Below the pieces are notes generated by a model. The model made no database searches and had not been told where the DNA came from. It saw nothing but the letters and a program-made list of their open reading frames with translations. Shown piece after piece: positions 41,749-51,271 of a DNA stretch of 64,000 nt. Origin of the DNA: Mesorhizobium carmichaelinearum (GTDB lineage: Bacteria > Pseudomonadota > Alphaproteobacteria > Rhizobiales > Rhizobiaceae); contig NZ_FZQR01000011.1 of assembly GCF_900199455.1 (NCBI RefSeq), positions 1-64,000 of the forward strand. The letters are read 5' to 3'. The stretch's first letter is position 1. Each line of letters begins with the position of its first letter. Both the position numbers and the translations under genes were made by a program.

Positions 41749-42558
41749 TCACGCATCCAGCCCGGCAATGACATCGACGAGCACAGCCAGCAATTCACCG
41801 CTGCCGGCGGCGAGCGCGCCGTGGCGGGTGACTTCACCCGCGTAGAACGGCGCGCGGCCATGCGGGTCGAGCAACTGGCCGCCGGCCTCGCGCAGGATGA
41901 GATCGGCAGCGGCAATGTCCCAGTCATGGGCATTCGGCTTGACGAAGGTGGCGTCGAGCGTGCCGTTGGCGATCATCGCCAGGCGGTAGGCAAGCGAGGG
42001 GCTGTAGGGCGCCCGTGTCAGCCGCTTCTGCCAGCCGGCTGGCACAAGGTCGATCAACTGCTTCAACCCGGAAATCTCGGCCTTGTCGCCAAGCGTGCGC
42101 ACCGCAATGCGCTTGCCGTTGCGGAAGGCGCCCTGGCCGGGCAGCGCCCAATAGATCTCGTCCATCGCCGGGCATTCGAGCACGCCGGCGAGCGTACGGC
42201 CCTGCTCGACAACGGCGACGCTGACGCACCAGGTTCGCTGTCCTTCGAGGAAGCCGCGCGTGCCGTCGATCGGATCGACCACGAAGGTTCGGCGCGCCGA
42301 AAGCCGCGCCGGGTCGTCGACCGTCTCTTCCGACAGCCAGCCATAGTCGGGCCGCGCCGCCACCAAGGTGCGGCGCAGATAGGCGTCTGCCGCATGGTCG
42401 GCTTCGCTGACCGGCGAGGTGCCGCCCTTCATCCAGACCTGCGGGCTGTTGCCGAAGTAGCGCATGGCGATCACACCCGCCTCGCGGGCCGCATCGCGCA
42501 ACAGCGGCAGATCCCCGATAGCACCCGAGGAGGCAGCGGTCAGCTCATGCTCCGGCAA
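41749..42558 (-). CDS. Inositol monophosphatase family phosphatase (CysQ-like)
   Basis: This 269-residue phosphatase has the lithium-sensitive family motifs: WLSEET (metal-binding Glu), VDPIDGTRGFLEG and DWDIAAADLILREAGG. It is closest to CysQ-type 3'(2'),5'-bisphosphate nucleotidases, which recycle adenosine 3',5'-bisphosphate, though inositol phosphatase activity is possible. The start is a TTG at 42558, with AAGG 8 bases upstream, and overlaps the preceding TldD/PmbA stop (ATGA). This chromosomal linkage to lipid A genes is typical of Rhizobiales. Confidence 0.88.
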   Translation of the reverse strand: MPEHELTAASSGAIGDLPLLRDAAREAGVIAMRYFGNSPQVWMKGGTSPVSEADHAADAYLRRTLVAARPDYGWLSEETVDDPARLSARRTFVVDPIDGTRGFLEGQRTWCVSVAVVEQGRTLAGVLECPAMDEIYWALPGQGAFRNGKRIAVRTLGDKAEISGLKQLIDLVPAGWQKRLTRAPYSPSLAYRLAMIANGTLDATFVKPNAHDWDIAAADLILREAGGQLLDPHGRAPFYAGEVTRHGALAAGSGELLAVLVDVIAGLDA

Positions 42559-43888
42559 GGGTCATACCTTCGATCAGCAGAGTTGGCGCGGCCGTGCCGA
42601 AATTGCGGTCGAGGTCGTTGGCCGGCACCATGTTGAGGAACATCGTCTTCAGGTTCGACGCGATGGTGACTTCGGCGACCGGATAGGCCAGCTCGCCATT
42701 CTCGATCCAGAAACCGGAAGCGCCGCGGCTGTACTCGCCGGTGATCATGTCGACGCCCTGGCCGAACACTTCGGTGACATAGAAGCCGGTCTTGAGCGAC
42801 TTGATCATATCCTCCGGCGAGCGTTCGCCGGGCTCGATGGCGAGATTGGTGGAGGACGGTGAAACCGAGGAGCCGCTGCGCGATCCGCGCCCGTTGGTGA
42901 TCAATCCCAGCTCCCGCGCGGCCGAGGTCGACAGGAACCAGTGGTTGAGCACGCCCTTTTCGACCATGAGAAGTTTCTCACCCTCGACGCCTTCGCCGTC
43001 GAACGGGCGCGAGGCCTGGCCACGCGGCCTAAGCGGCTCGTCGGTGACCGTGATTGCGGACGCGGCCACCTGCTTGCCCATCATGTCGCGCAGGAACGAG
43101 GTCTTGCGCGCAACGGAGGCGCCATTGATGGCACCGGCAATATGGCCGGCGATGCCGCGCGCCACGCGCGGGTCGAAAACCACGTCGATCGGCCCGGTCG
43201 CCGCCTTGCGCGCGCCGAGGCGGCGCACGGCGCGTTCGCCGGCCTTGCGGCCGATATCATCAGGCGCATCGAGATCGGCGAAATGCTGGCGCGAGGAGAA
43301 CTCATAGTCGCGCTCCATGCCGGTGCCCTCGCCGGCGATGACGCTGGCCGAACGCGAAAAACGCGAGCCGACATAGTGGCCAAGGAAACCGTGCGAGGTG
43401 GCCAGCACCATCCCGCCCAGCCCGGCACCGGCGCTGGCGCCAGCCGAATTGGTCACGCCCTTGACGGCAAGCCCTGCCGCTTCCGCAGCAAGGGCCGCTT
43501 CCTTCAACTGGTCGGCCGTCACTTCGGTGGCGTCGAAAAGGTCGAGATCGCGCGTTTGCTTGGCCAGCAGCGCCGGATCGGCCAGACCCTGATAGGGATC
43601 CTCAGGCGAGACTTTCGCCATGGCAACGGCGCGCTCGGCCAGTGCCGCCGGATCGGATGCAGCGGTGGCCGAGACACTTGCCACGCGCTGGCCGACGAAG
43701 ACGCGCAACGAGACATCCTCGGCCTCAGACGATTCGGTGGCCTCGACCTTGCCGAGCCGCACCGACACGCCCGTCGAACGGCCGCGCACGGCCACCGCGT
43801 CGGCGGCATCGGCGCCTGCCTTTTTGGCGGCCTCGACCAGCGCCGCGACGCGGTCGATCAATTTTTTAGCGTCTGATGTGTCGGCCAT
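42545..43888 (-). CDS. TldD/PmbA family metallopeptidase
   Basis: This 447-residue protein belongs to the TldD/PmbA family, of which the heterodimer degrades or matures small modified peptides such as microcins and PQQ precursor. It resembles PmbA (TldE) and lacks an obvious HExxxH zinc motif, so it is likely the non-catalytic partner. The AAGVTNSAGASAGAG-like region (VKGVTNSAGASAGAGLGG) and GRGSRSGSSVSPSSTN glycine-rich segment are typical. The ATG at 43888 has AGGA upstream. Its partner TldD is not in this window. Confidence 0.85.
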   Translation of the reverse strand: MADTSDAKKLIDRVAALVEAAKKAGADAADAVAVRGRSTGVSVRLGKVEATESSEAEDVSLRVFVGQRVASVSATAASDPAALAERAVAMAKVSPEDPYQGLADPALLAKQTRDLDLFDATEVTADQLKEAALAAEAAGLAVKGVTNSAGASAGAGLGGMVLATSHGFLGHYVGSRFSRSASVIAGEGTGMERDYEFSSRQHFADLDAPDDIGRKAGERAVRRLGARKAATGPIDVVFDPRVARGIAGHIAGAINGASVARKTSFLRDMMGKQVAASAITVTDEPLRPRGQASRPFDGEGVEGEKLLMVEKGVLNHWFLSTSAARELGLITNGRGSRSGSSVSPSSTNLAIEPGERSPEDMIKSLKTGFYVTEVFGQGVDMITGEYSRGASGFWIENGELAYPVAEVTIASNLKTMFLNMVPANDLDRNFGTAAPTLLIEGMTLAGA

Positions 43889-44042
43889 GCCTGTGATCCT
43901 GCTCGTCGCGGCCAGCGTGCGGCCGCGCCCACCCATCTATTGTCCCGGTCCGGCTTGTGCAATGGCGAAGGCCGGAATCAGTAGCGTGATTGCCTGTGGC
44001 TCAAGACCGGCAAAAGAAGGGCAGCGCCTGCGTTTGGTGGTC

Positions 44043-45089
44043 TCAGGACGCCGCCACAGGCGTCCAGATCACGTCTTCTATTCTTTGCGCGCCGGTCGCC
44101 AGCATCACCAGCCTATCGAAGCCGAGCGCGATGCCGCTGGCCTGCGGCATGATGGCAAGGGCGGCGAGGAAATCCTCGTCCAGCGGGTAGCGCTCGCCAT
44201 AGATGCGCTGTTTCTCGTCCATCTCCAGGATGAAGCGCCGGCGCTGCTCCTCGGCATCGGTCAGTTCGCCAAAGCCGTTGGCGAGCTCGACGCCGCAACA
44301 ATAGAGCTCGAAACGCTCGGCGACGCGGGCATCCCCGGCACTCGGCCGGGCGAGCGCCGCCTCGGCGACCGGATATTCGCAAAGAATGGTCGCGCGGCCG
44401 ATGCCCAGATTGGGTTCGATCTTTTCCACCATCACGCGGCTGAACAGGTCGGCCCAGCTGTCATCGGGCGCCGTGCGCAGGCCGGCGTGGGTCAAGGCGG
44501 CGTAAAGCGCATCCCGGTTGGTGCCGCCATCGGCGGCGACCGTGGCCAGGAGGTCGATGCCGGCATGACGGGTAAAGGCGTCCGCCACCGTCAGCCTCTC
44601 CGGTTCGGCGAGCGGATCGCAATCGCGGCCACGGAAGGAAAAGCGCTTGGCCCCTGCCCTTGTCGCGGCCAGCGCCAGCAGATCGGCGCAATCGCGCATC
44701 AGGCTCTCATAGGTCTCGCCCACCCGGTACCATTCGAGCATAGTGAATTCGGGATGGTGCAAGGGGCCGCGCTCGCGGTTGCGGTACACCGGACCCATAC
44801 TGAAAATACGCTCTTCGCCGGCGGCGAGCAGCTTCTTGCAGGCGAATTCCGGCGAGGTGTGGAGATAAAGCGGCGCGCGCGCGCCATCCGGCCCGACCGC
44901 CTCCGTGGCGAAAGCCGCCAGATGCGCCTCATTGCCGGGCGAGACCTGCAGGGCCGCCGTTTCCACCTCGATGAAATCTCGGGTCGCGAACCAGTCACGC
45001 AGCGCGGCCGTCAAGCTGTTGCGCAGCATCAGGCGGGGGCGGCGATCGGCATGGACATGCGGCGTCCACCAGGGCGAAGCGGCGGTCAT
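44043..45089 (-). CDS. epmA: Elongation factor P lysyltransferase (EpmA)
   Basis: This 348-residue class II lysyl-tRNA-synthetase-like enzyme attaches (R)-beta-lysine to EF-P. It has the catalytic core of LysRS without the anticodon-binding domain: YLHTSPEFACKK, GPVYRNRERGPLHHPEF, and the motif-3 region ASGIALGFDRLVM. Two residues of the lysine-binding pocket cannot be checked here. It faces efp across 114 bases, giving the classic epmA/efp pair. EpmB, which makes beta-lysine, is not in the window. Confidence 0.93.
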   Translation of the reverse strand: MTAASPWWTPHVHADRRPRLMLRNSLTAALRDWFATRDFIEVETAALQVSPGNEAHLAAFATEAVGPDGARAPLYLHTSPEFACKKLLAAGEERIFSMGPVYRNRERGPLHHPEFTMLEWYRVGETYESLMRDCADLLALAATRAGAKRFSFRGRDCDPLAEPERLTVADAFTRHAGIDLLATVAADGGTNRDALYAALTHAGLRTAPDDSWADLFSRVMVEKIEPNLGIGRATILCEYPVAEAALARPSAGDARVAERFELYCCGVELANGFGELTDAEEQRRRFILEMDEKQRIYGERYPLDEDFLAALAIMPQASGIALGFDRLVMLATGAQRIEDVIWTPVAAS

Positions 45090-45203
45090 GGGCGGATTGA
45101 AGGCGTGCTGGCGCCCCTGGGGGGCTGGCGGTTCGCGCCAAGATGCGCTACCAGCGCCCCACAAGCCGGCAAACGCCCGTCAACTCTCGCAGGATAAAAA
45201 ACC

Positions 45204-45773
45204 GTGGTGAAAGTCATCGCCAGTTCGCTCCGCAAAGGCAATGTCGTCGACAAGGACGGCAAGCTTTATGTGATCCTCTTTGCCGAAAACATCCACCCAG
45301 GCAAGGGCACGCCCGTGACGCAGCTCGACATGCGCCGCATCGGCGACGGGGTGAAGGTGTCGGAGCGCTACCGCACCACCGAGCAGGTGGAGCGCGCCTA
45401 TGTCGAGGAGCGCGAGCACACTTTCCTCTACGCCGACGGCGAAGGCTATCACTTCATGAACCCGGAAACCTACGACCAGGTGGCGGTGACGGAAGCCGTG
45501 GTCGGTGACGCGGCCCCCTATCTGCAGGAAGGCATGCCGGTGCAGGTCTCGCAGTTCAACGGCATTGCGATCTCCCTGGTCCTGCCGCAGCGAGCCACCT
45601 TCGAAGTGGTCGAAACCGAGCCGACGACCAAGGGCCAGACGGCGTCGTCCTCCTACAAGCCCGCCGTGCTCTCCAACGGCGTGCGCACCGCCGTGCCGCC
45701 CCACATCGCGCCCGGCACCCGCGTGGTGGTGATGACGGCCGATGGGTCGTATGTGGAGCGGGCGAAGGACTGA
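45204..45773 (+). CDS. efp: Elongation factor P
   Basis: This 189-residue translation factor relieves ribosome stalling at polyprolines. Its three beta-barrel domains are complete, and Lys34 in HPGKGTP is the residue modified by EpmA. The start is GTG at 45204 (with a second GTG directly after), and AGGA lies upstream. EpmA is the divergent neighbour. Confidence 0.97.
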   Translation: MVKVIASSLRKGNVVDKDGKLYVILFAENIHPGKGTPVTQLDMRRIGDGVKVSERYRTTEQVERAYVEEREHTFLYADGEGYHFMNPETYDQVAVTEAVVGDAAPYLQEGMPVQVSQFNGIAISLVLPQRATFEVVETEPTTKGQTASSSYKPAVLSNGVRTAVPPHIAPGTRVVVMTADGSYVERAKD

Positions 45774-45939
45774 GGGCGAGAGTTTCGAGGTGTCTGCGCC
45801 AGGTTCCCCGTTTGGGTGCCGCGCATGCAATGACCTTGCTTGGGGGGATCTGTGGAGAACCTGCTCACGCAGCCTTTCCCCTCCATTTCAAACCGAAATA
45901 TGCTGATGCAGACATCAAGCCGAAGGGCGGTGCCACTGC

Positions 45940-46881
45940 ATGCAGGACAAACTCCGCGCTGAAGTCCCACAGATGCTGACCGCTGACCAAGCGGTGGGCA
46001 TGATCGGCACGCTCGACATCGCCGTTTTCCAGGTCCAAACGCAGAGCACGTTTAATGATCGCGCCAGTTTCCTGCGGGTTCAGACCCTCGCCCGATCGGC
46101 GCTCGGCCGCTACATCTACCTCGAGGTCGGTTCGCATATCGGCGGAAGCCTGTTCCCGCACCTGATTGATCCGGCCTGCCAGGGGGCGGTGTCAGTCGAT
46201 CCACGGCCTGCGGCGCTACCCGACGAACGCGCCGAGTTTATGCGCTATCCCGAGAACTCAACGGCTCGCATGATCGCGGTGCTGTCGGAACGGCTTCCTC
46301 CTTCCGCAATGGCGAAACTGACCACGTTTGACAGTGACGTCTCCGCTGTGCCTCCCGGGGCGGTGGAGCCCAAAGCCACGCTTGCGTTCATTGACGGGGA
46401 GCACACGAACAGGGCCTGTTTTTCCGATTTTGCCGGCGTTTTGCAGCTTACAAAACCAGACTGCATCATCTCCTTCCACGACGCCAACCTGATCGCGGAC
46501 GCGATCATCAATGCGGAGCGCTTTCTTGACCATCTCGGCGTCGCGCATGAGACGGTCTTCCTTCCGGACACCGTGGCCGTGATGGGCCTCGGCAGGCTCG
46601 CGTCCGCCGTCCGGGATGAACTCCAACCCCATGGATTGGACCGAGTGGCTTTTCTGGAGCGTTCGCAACGCGAGCTATGGTCGCACATAGCCAAGGTACA
46701 TTCGCGCGAAATCCGTACCGAAGTGGAGCGCCTGCGCTCCGACAACGCCCGGCTGGCCGAGGAGATTGAGCGCACGCGAAAGGCAGGCCGCCTGGACGCC
46801 AGAATGTCCCGGATGGCCCGGCGCGCGTCCGCCCGCATCCGGAAGGTGGTTGACCGCATCAAACGCCGCTTCGCGCGATGA
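45940..46881 (+). CDS. Class I SAM-dependent methyltransferase with a basic coiled-coil tail
   Basis: This 313-residue protein resembles the Methyltransf_24 type: LEVGSHIGGSLFPHL is the SAM motif I, and FIDGEHTNRACFSDF plus a later SFHDANL form the characteristic acidic/His motifs. Residues 225-313 are a charged coiled-coil and Arg/Lys-rich tail. Related enzymes are often in polysaccharide or secondary-metabolite loci, but no such genes lie here. It stands alone between efp and a DHFR-like gene. The substrate is unknown. Confidence 0.72.
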   Translation: MQDKLRAEVPQMLTADQAVGMIGTLDIAVFQVQTQSTFNDRASFLRVQTLARSALGRYIYLEVGSHIGGSLFPHLIDPACQGAVSVDPRPAALPDERAEFMRYPENSTARMIAVLSERLPPSAMAKLTTFDSDVSAVPPGAVEPKATLAFIDGEHTNRACFSDFAGVLQLTKPDCIISFHDANLIADAIINAERFLDHLGVAHETVFLPDTVAVMGLGRLASAVRDELQPHGLDRVAFLERSQRELWSHIAKVHSREIRTEVERLRSDNARLAEEIERTRKAGRLDARMSRMARRASARIRKVVDRIKRRFAR

Positions 46882-47029
46882 GCGACGCCGAGGGCGCCGA
46901 GCATCAGGTCGGCTGAGGTCGACGCTTGCCTCTGACATCGGCTAAAACAACGAAGCATGACGCTATTTTGCCAGGGCATGTAGCAATAGACCCATGCGGT
47001 TCGTCCTTTGAGCGCAAAAGGAGAACGCC

Positions 47030-47572
47030 ATGAGAAAACTCATCGTCACCGAATTCATCAGCGTCGACGGCATTGCCGAGGTCGAGAAATTGCCTGGCGT
47101 GACCTGGAATGACGAGATGAACAGGTTCAAGGAGGATGAACTTGCCGACAGCGGCGCCATGCTTCTGGGGCGCAAGACCTATGAGATTTTTGCTGGCTCA
47201 TGGCCCAAGGAAACTGGAGATTTTGCCGACCGATTCAACGCGCTGCCGAAATACGTCGCCTCGACAAGTTTACAGGCGCTCGACTGGAAACCGGCCGAGC
47301 TCCTTAGGGGTGCGATGCCAGAAGCAGTGAGGGCGCTGAAGCAAGGCAGCGGCGGCAACATCTATGTGCATGGCAGCCTCAGCGTCACACAGGAATTGCT
47401 ACGCCATGGGCTGGTCGACCGCGTCAGGCTGCTCAGCTATCCCGGCGCCGTGGGCCAGGGCAAGCCGCTGTTTCCGCTGGGTGAACAGGTGCCGCTCGAA
47501 CTGATTTCGGCCACGCCGTTCAGCAATGGCGTTGTTGCGCTGGAATATGCGCCGGTGGCGGCGAAATCGTAG
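47030..47572 (+). CDS. Dihydrofolate reductase-like (RibD C-terminal) family protein
   Basis: This 180-residue protein matches the RibD_C/DHFR-like family of small NADPH-dependent reductases. The MRKLIVTEFISVDGIAEV start, LLGRKTYEIFAGSWP block and NIYVHGSLSVTQELL nucleotide-binding region are typical. It is not FolA and probably reduces another pterin or small molecule. It has AAGGAG before the ATG and is transcribed alone. Confidence 0.85.
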   Translation: MRKLIVTEFISVDGIAEVEKLPGVTWNDEMNRFKEDELADSGAMLLGRKTYEIFAGSWPKETGDFADRFNALPKYVASTSLQALDWKPAELLRGAMPEAVRALKQGSGGNIYVHGSLSVTQELLRHGLVDRVRLLSYPGAVGQGKPLFPLGEQVPLELISATPFSNGVVALEYAPVAAKS

Positions 47573-47621
47573 GCATAGATGACAGCAGAACTCGACACAA
47601 GACGCTGCCGGTGACCAATGC

Positions 47622-48491
47622 TCAACCGGCCTTCTTCCCTCGCCTCCCCTTGACGGCAGCGCCATTCCGCGCCTCAACCACCCGCTCCACCTCGCGCTTC
47701 AGCTGATCCTTGATATCCGCCGTCTCGTTCATCAGGGCGTCGATCTTCAGGAAATCGAGCACGCGGTATTTTGACACTGCCGGGCGGACCAAAATGTCGG
47801 GGCGGCACTGTTTCAGCTTATTGGCGATGATCGACTGCATCATCAGCTGCGTGGCGCCGAACATAAGGTCGACGGAAGTGGGGTGCTTGCGGTCGGCTTC
47901 TTCGGGCGCGCCGACCACGTCGACGCCGATGATGATGTCGGCGTCGTTCTCGATCAGGTCGAAGGGCACGGGGTTGTAGATGCCGCCGTCGATCAGCAGC
48001 CTGCCGTCGCGCGTCACCGGGCGGAACACGGCGGGAATGGCGGCCGAGGCGGCCAGGGCGGAGTGCAGGTCGCCGTCGTCGAACACGGCGAGCTTGTGGC
48101 CGAAATAGTCGGTCGCCGTCACCTTCAGCGGGATTTTCAGCTCGGCGAAGGTTTCGGGAATTGCCTCGGGCAGAAACGCCTTGAGGATGCGCTCGACATT
48201 GAACTGGCTGACACGGATGCCGTTTTGCATGGCCTCGGCGATCGTGCCCGGCCTGGCGCGCCACATGCGGCTCGCCACTTCGGCGCGGCGGCCGAGGATC
48301 GAGCGGGCATAGTCGTGGATGTCCTTGCCGGTCATGCCCGCGGCCATGCCGGCGCCCATGATGGCGCCGATCGACGAGCCGGCTATCGCCACCGGCCGGA
48401 TGCCGAGCTCGTCCAGCGCCTCGATGACATGGATATGCGCCAGCCCGCGCGCACCGCCGCCGCCGAAAGCTATGCCGAAGGTCGGGCTCAT
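47622..48491 (-). CDS. Patatin-like phospholipase
   Basis: This 289-residue serine lipase-like protein has the oxyanion loop GGGGARG (residues 10-16), the nucleophile Ser40 in GSSIG (38-42) and Asp168 in IDGGIYNP, the Ser-Asp dyad. It is probably a cytoplasmic or membrane-associated phospholipase A or esterase of the RssA/YlbK type. The ATG overlaps the stop of the preceding M16 gene by 4 bases, so the genes are coupled. Confidence 0.93.
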   Translation of the reverse strand: MSPTFGIAFGGGGARGLAHIHVIEALDELGIRPVAIAGSSIGAIMGAGMAAGMTGKDIHDYARSILGRRAEVASRMWRARPGTIAEAMQNGIRVSQFNVERILKAFLPEAIPETFAELKIPLKVTATDYFGHKLAVFDDGDLHSALAASAAIPAVFRPVTRDGRLLIDGGIYNPVPFDLIENDADIIIGVDVVGAPEEADRKHPTSVDLMFGATQLMMQSIIANKLKQCRPDILVRPAVSKYRVLDFLKIDALMNETADIKDQLKREVERVVEARNGAAVKGRRGKKAG

Positions 48492-49867
48492 CCCTTGCCG
48501 GCCCCGGCCAGCGGCGGCCCGACCACCATGATGGTCGGCTCGGCGATCAGCAGCTTTTTCGCCACCGCCTTGACCTGGTCGAGCGTCACCGCGTTGATGT
48601 AGCCGGCGCGGCGCTGCATGTAGTCGATGCCGAGGTCGTCGAGCTGCAATTCGACCAGCGTCGCGGCGATGGAACTCGACGAGTCCAGATTGGCGATGGC
48701 ATAGGCGCCGATCAGGTATTTCTTGGTTGCCGCGAGCTCCGCCTCGGTGGGGCCGTCCTCAGCCAGCTGCCTGGCGACATCGCGGACAATGCCGAGTGTC
48801 TCGGCCACACGGTCGGAACGCGTGCCGGTGGTGACGATCAGCGCGTCGGCATGGTCCTGGTTGACCAGCGAGGAGTTGACGCCATAGGCCAGCCCGCGCT
48901 TTTCGCGCACCTCCTGGTACAGGCGCGAGGTGAAGGTGCCGCCGCCGAGGATCTCGTTCATCAGCACGGCGGGGAAGAAATCCGCCGACTTGCGCTTAAC
49001 CCCCGGCCAGGCGAGCTGCAGCGAGGTCTGCGGCAAATCGTAATTGACCTCGAGACGCTGCGCCAACTTCGGCTCGACATCGGCGACAGGGGTGAGCGCC
49101 TGGTCCTTCGGCAGGTCGCCGAACACCATGTCGAGCTTCTTCTTCAGGGTCTCGGCATCGATGGCGCCGACCACGGCGACATGCAGGCCGCCGCGCGCGA
49201 ACACGGCCTTATGCAGGGCCTTCAGATCGTCCTGCGTGATGGCGGCGATGCTCTGCCTGGTGCCCTGGTCGGAGCGCGAATAGGGGTGGTCGCCATAGAT
49301 GGCGCGGGCCCATTTGTGCTGCGCCACCGTGTCGGGGTCATTCTCGTTGGCGATGATGCCGGACAGGATCTGGGCGCGGATGCGGTCGATCGGCGCCTGG
49401 TCGAAGCGCGGCTCGTTGACCGCCAGCCGCAGCAGATCGAAGGCCTCGTCGCGCTGCTCGGCCAGCATGCGCATGGAGCCGTAGATGCCGTCACGGGTCT
49501 CCTCGAAACTCATCTCGGCGCCGGCATCGTCGAGCTTGATCTGGAAGGCTTCCGAATCGAGGGGCCCGGCGCCCTCATCGAACAGGCCGGTCATCAGATT
49601 GGCTAGCCCTTCCTTGCCCACCGGATCCTGCGTCGAGCCGCCACCGAAGGCGAAGCGGACGGCGACGATCGGGACCGAATAGTCCTCGACCAGCCAGGCG
49701 GTGATGCCTTTTGGCGATGTGACCTGCTGGATGTCCATGGCACGGGCGGCAAGTGCCGGCAGGACCAGGAAGAGGATGGAGAGGAAGAGGGTTGCGAGGG
49801 CGCGCAGGGACTTTCCTTCTCCCCTTGTGGGAGAAGGAAAAGAGACGCGGTGCTGGTTCGTCATCAT
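48488..49867 (-). CDS. M16 family protease-like protein, catalytic motif absent
   Basis: This 459-residue exported protein (signal peptide about residues 18-43) is an M16 insulinase-family protein lacking the HxxEH zinc motif: the corresponding region reads VGKEGLANLMTGLFDEG. The C-terminal R/Y-type region (FFPAVLMNEILGGGTFTSRLYQEVREKRGLAY in two parts) is intact. Such proteins form heterodimers with a catalytic M16 partner, here the gene directly upstream, whose stop overlaps this ATG. It is probably the substrate-binding subunit. Confidence 0.87.
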   Translation of the reverse strand: MMTNQHRVSFPSPTRGEGKSLRALATLFLSILFLVLPALAARAMDIQQVTSPKGITAWLVEDYSVPIVAVRFAFGGGSTQDPVGKEGLANLMTGLFDEGAGPLDSEAFQIKLDDAGAEMSFEETRDGIYGSMRMLAEQRDEAFDLLRLAVNEPRFDQAPIDRIRAQILSGIIANENDPDTVAQHKWARAIYGDHPYSRSDQGTRQSIAAITQDDLKALHKAVFARGGLHVAVVGAIDAETLKKKLDMVFGDLPKDQALTPVADVEPKLAQRLEVNYDLPQTSLQLAWPGVKRKSADFFPAVLMNEILGGGTFTSRLYQEVREKRGLAYGVNSSLVNQDHADALIVTTGTRSDRVAETLGIVRDVARQLAEDGPTEAELAATKKYLIGAYAIANLDSSSSIAATLVELQLDDLGIDYMQRRAGYINAVTLDQVKAVAKKLLIAEPTIMVVGPPLAGAGKG

Positions 49868-51258
49868 CAATTCCCCGCCTGTTGCTGCGGCAAGAGATAG
49901 CCGGTGGTCGAGCGGGCGAGCACCAGATAGCGCGCGGCTACGGCCTTGACCTCGTCCGCCGTGACCTTGCGGATACGGTCCGGCCATTGCTGGACATCCT
50001 GCACATTGCCGCCGGTGGCCAGCGTCGAGCCATAGATTTCCGCCATGGAATCCTGCTTGTCGCGGGCAAAGACCATCGACCTGACATAGCGGTCCTTGGC
50101 TTTTTCTAGTTCATCCGCGGTGACGCCGCCGCTGGCGATGCGCGCCACCTCGGCATCGACCGCGGCCTCGACATCGGCCAGCTTGGCGTCGCCGCGCGGC
50201 GCGCCATAGACGGTGAAATTGGTGTCGTCGAGCATCGTGCCCTGGAAATACGCGCCGGCGCTGGAAGCGATGCCTTGCTGGACCACCAGCGCCTGGTAGA
50301 GCCGGCTGCGGTTGCCGCCACCGAGGATTTCGGCCAGCAGATCAAGCGCCTCGGCCTCGCCCGGCTTGCCGGTATGGTAGGACGGCACCACCCATTGCGT
50401 CGAGAAACTCGGCACGCTGACGCGGGCGTCGGTGAGCGTGACGGTGCGCTTGGTGTTCTGCTCCGGCTCGACCGGGCGGATGCGCGGCGGCAGGTCCGGC
50501 CCGCGCGCCACCTTGCCATAGGTTTTTTCGGCCAGCGCCTTGACCATGTCGGGTTCGACATCGCCGGCCACGATCAGCACGGCGTTGTTGGGGCGGTAGT
50601 ATTTGTCATAGAAGGCGGTGGCATCGACGCGGTTCAACTGCTCCATCTCCTGCATCCAGCCGATGACCGGGATGCGATAGGGCTGGTTTTGCCAAAGCGT
50701 CGCATCGACCTCCTCGTCGAGCACCGCCTGCGGATTGTTGTCGATGCGCGAGCGGCGCTCTTCCAAGATGACATCGCGCTCGGTCTTGATCACGTCGTCG
50801 GTGAGGATGAGGTTGCGCATCCGGTCGGCTTCAAAACCCATCATCTGCTCGAGTGCCGACGGCGCCACCGTCTCGTGGAAAGCGGTGTAGTCGTAGGAGG
50901 TGAAGGCGTTGTTGGAGCCGCCAATGTCGGAGACGGCGCGATCGAACTCGCCGGCCGCGTGATGTGTCGTCGCCTTGAACATCAGATGCTCGAAGAAATG
51001 GGCGATGCCGGATTTGCCGGGCGGCTCATCGGCACTGCCGATCTTGTACCAGACCATATGGGTGACGATCGGCGCGCGATGGTCGGGGATGACGACCACC
51101 TCCATGCCGTTGTCGAGCAGGAAATCCGTCACCTTGAACTCGGCCGGCTTGGTGTTGGGCGGCACGGCGCTGTCGGCCAGCGCGGAGCCGTTGAGCGTGA
51201 AGGCCAGCGACGTTGCCAGCAGTGTTGCGCGCAGCCATTCAGCCTGAAATGTCATCAA
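49867..51258 (-). CDS. M16 family zinc metalloprotease, active subunit
   Basis: This 463-residue exported protease (signal peptide about residues 1-28) has the inverted zinc motif HFFEH (His87-His91) and the downstream glutamate in the EADRMRNL/TERDVILEER region, so it is catalytic. It is likely a periplasmic peptidase like PqqL-type proteins. It is cotranscribed with an M16 partner that lacks the motif, and with a patatin. The paired structure resembles the heterodimeric bacterial processing-peptidase-like enzymes. The stop overlaps the next start (TGATG). Confidence 0.92.
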   Translation of the reverse strand: MMTFQAEWLRATLLATSLAFTLNGSALADSAVPPNTKPAEFKVTDFLLDNGMEVVVIPDHRAPIVTHMVWYKIGSADEPPGKSGIAHFFEHLMFKATTHHAAGEFDRAVSDIGGSNNAFTSYDYTAFHETVAPSALEQMMGFEADRMRNLILTDDVIKTERDVILEERRSRIDNNPQAVLDEEVDATLWQNQPYRIPVIGWMQEMEQLNRVDATAFYDKYYRPNNAVLIVAGDVEPDMVKALAEKTYGKVARGPDLPPRIRPVEPEQNTKRTVTLTDARVSVPSFSTQWVVPSYHTGKPGEAEALDLLAEILGGGNRSRLYQALVVQQGIASSAGAYFQGTMLDDTNFTVYGAPRGDAKLADVEAAVDAEVARIASGGVTADELEKAKDRYVRSMVFARDKQDSMAEIYGSTLATGGNVQDVQQWPDRIRKVTADEVKAVAARYLVLARSTTGYLLPQQQAGN

Positions 51259-51271
51259 TGGCTCCGGTTCG

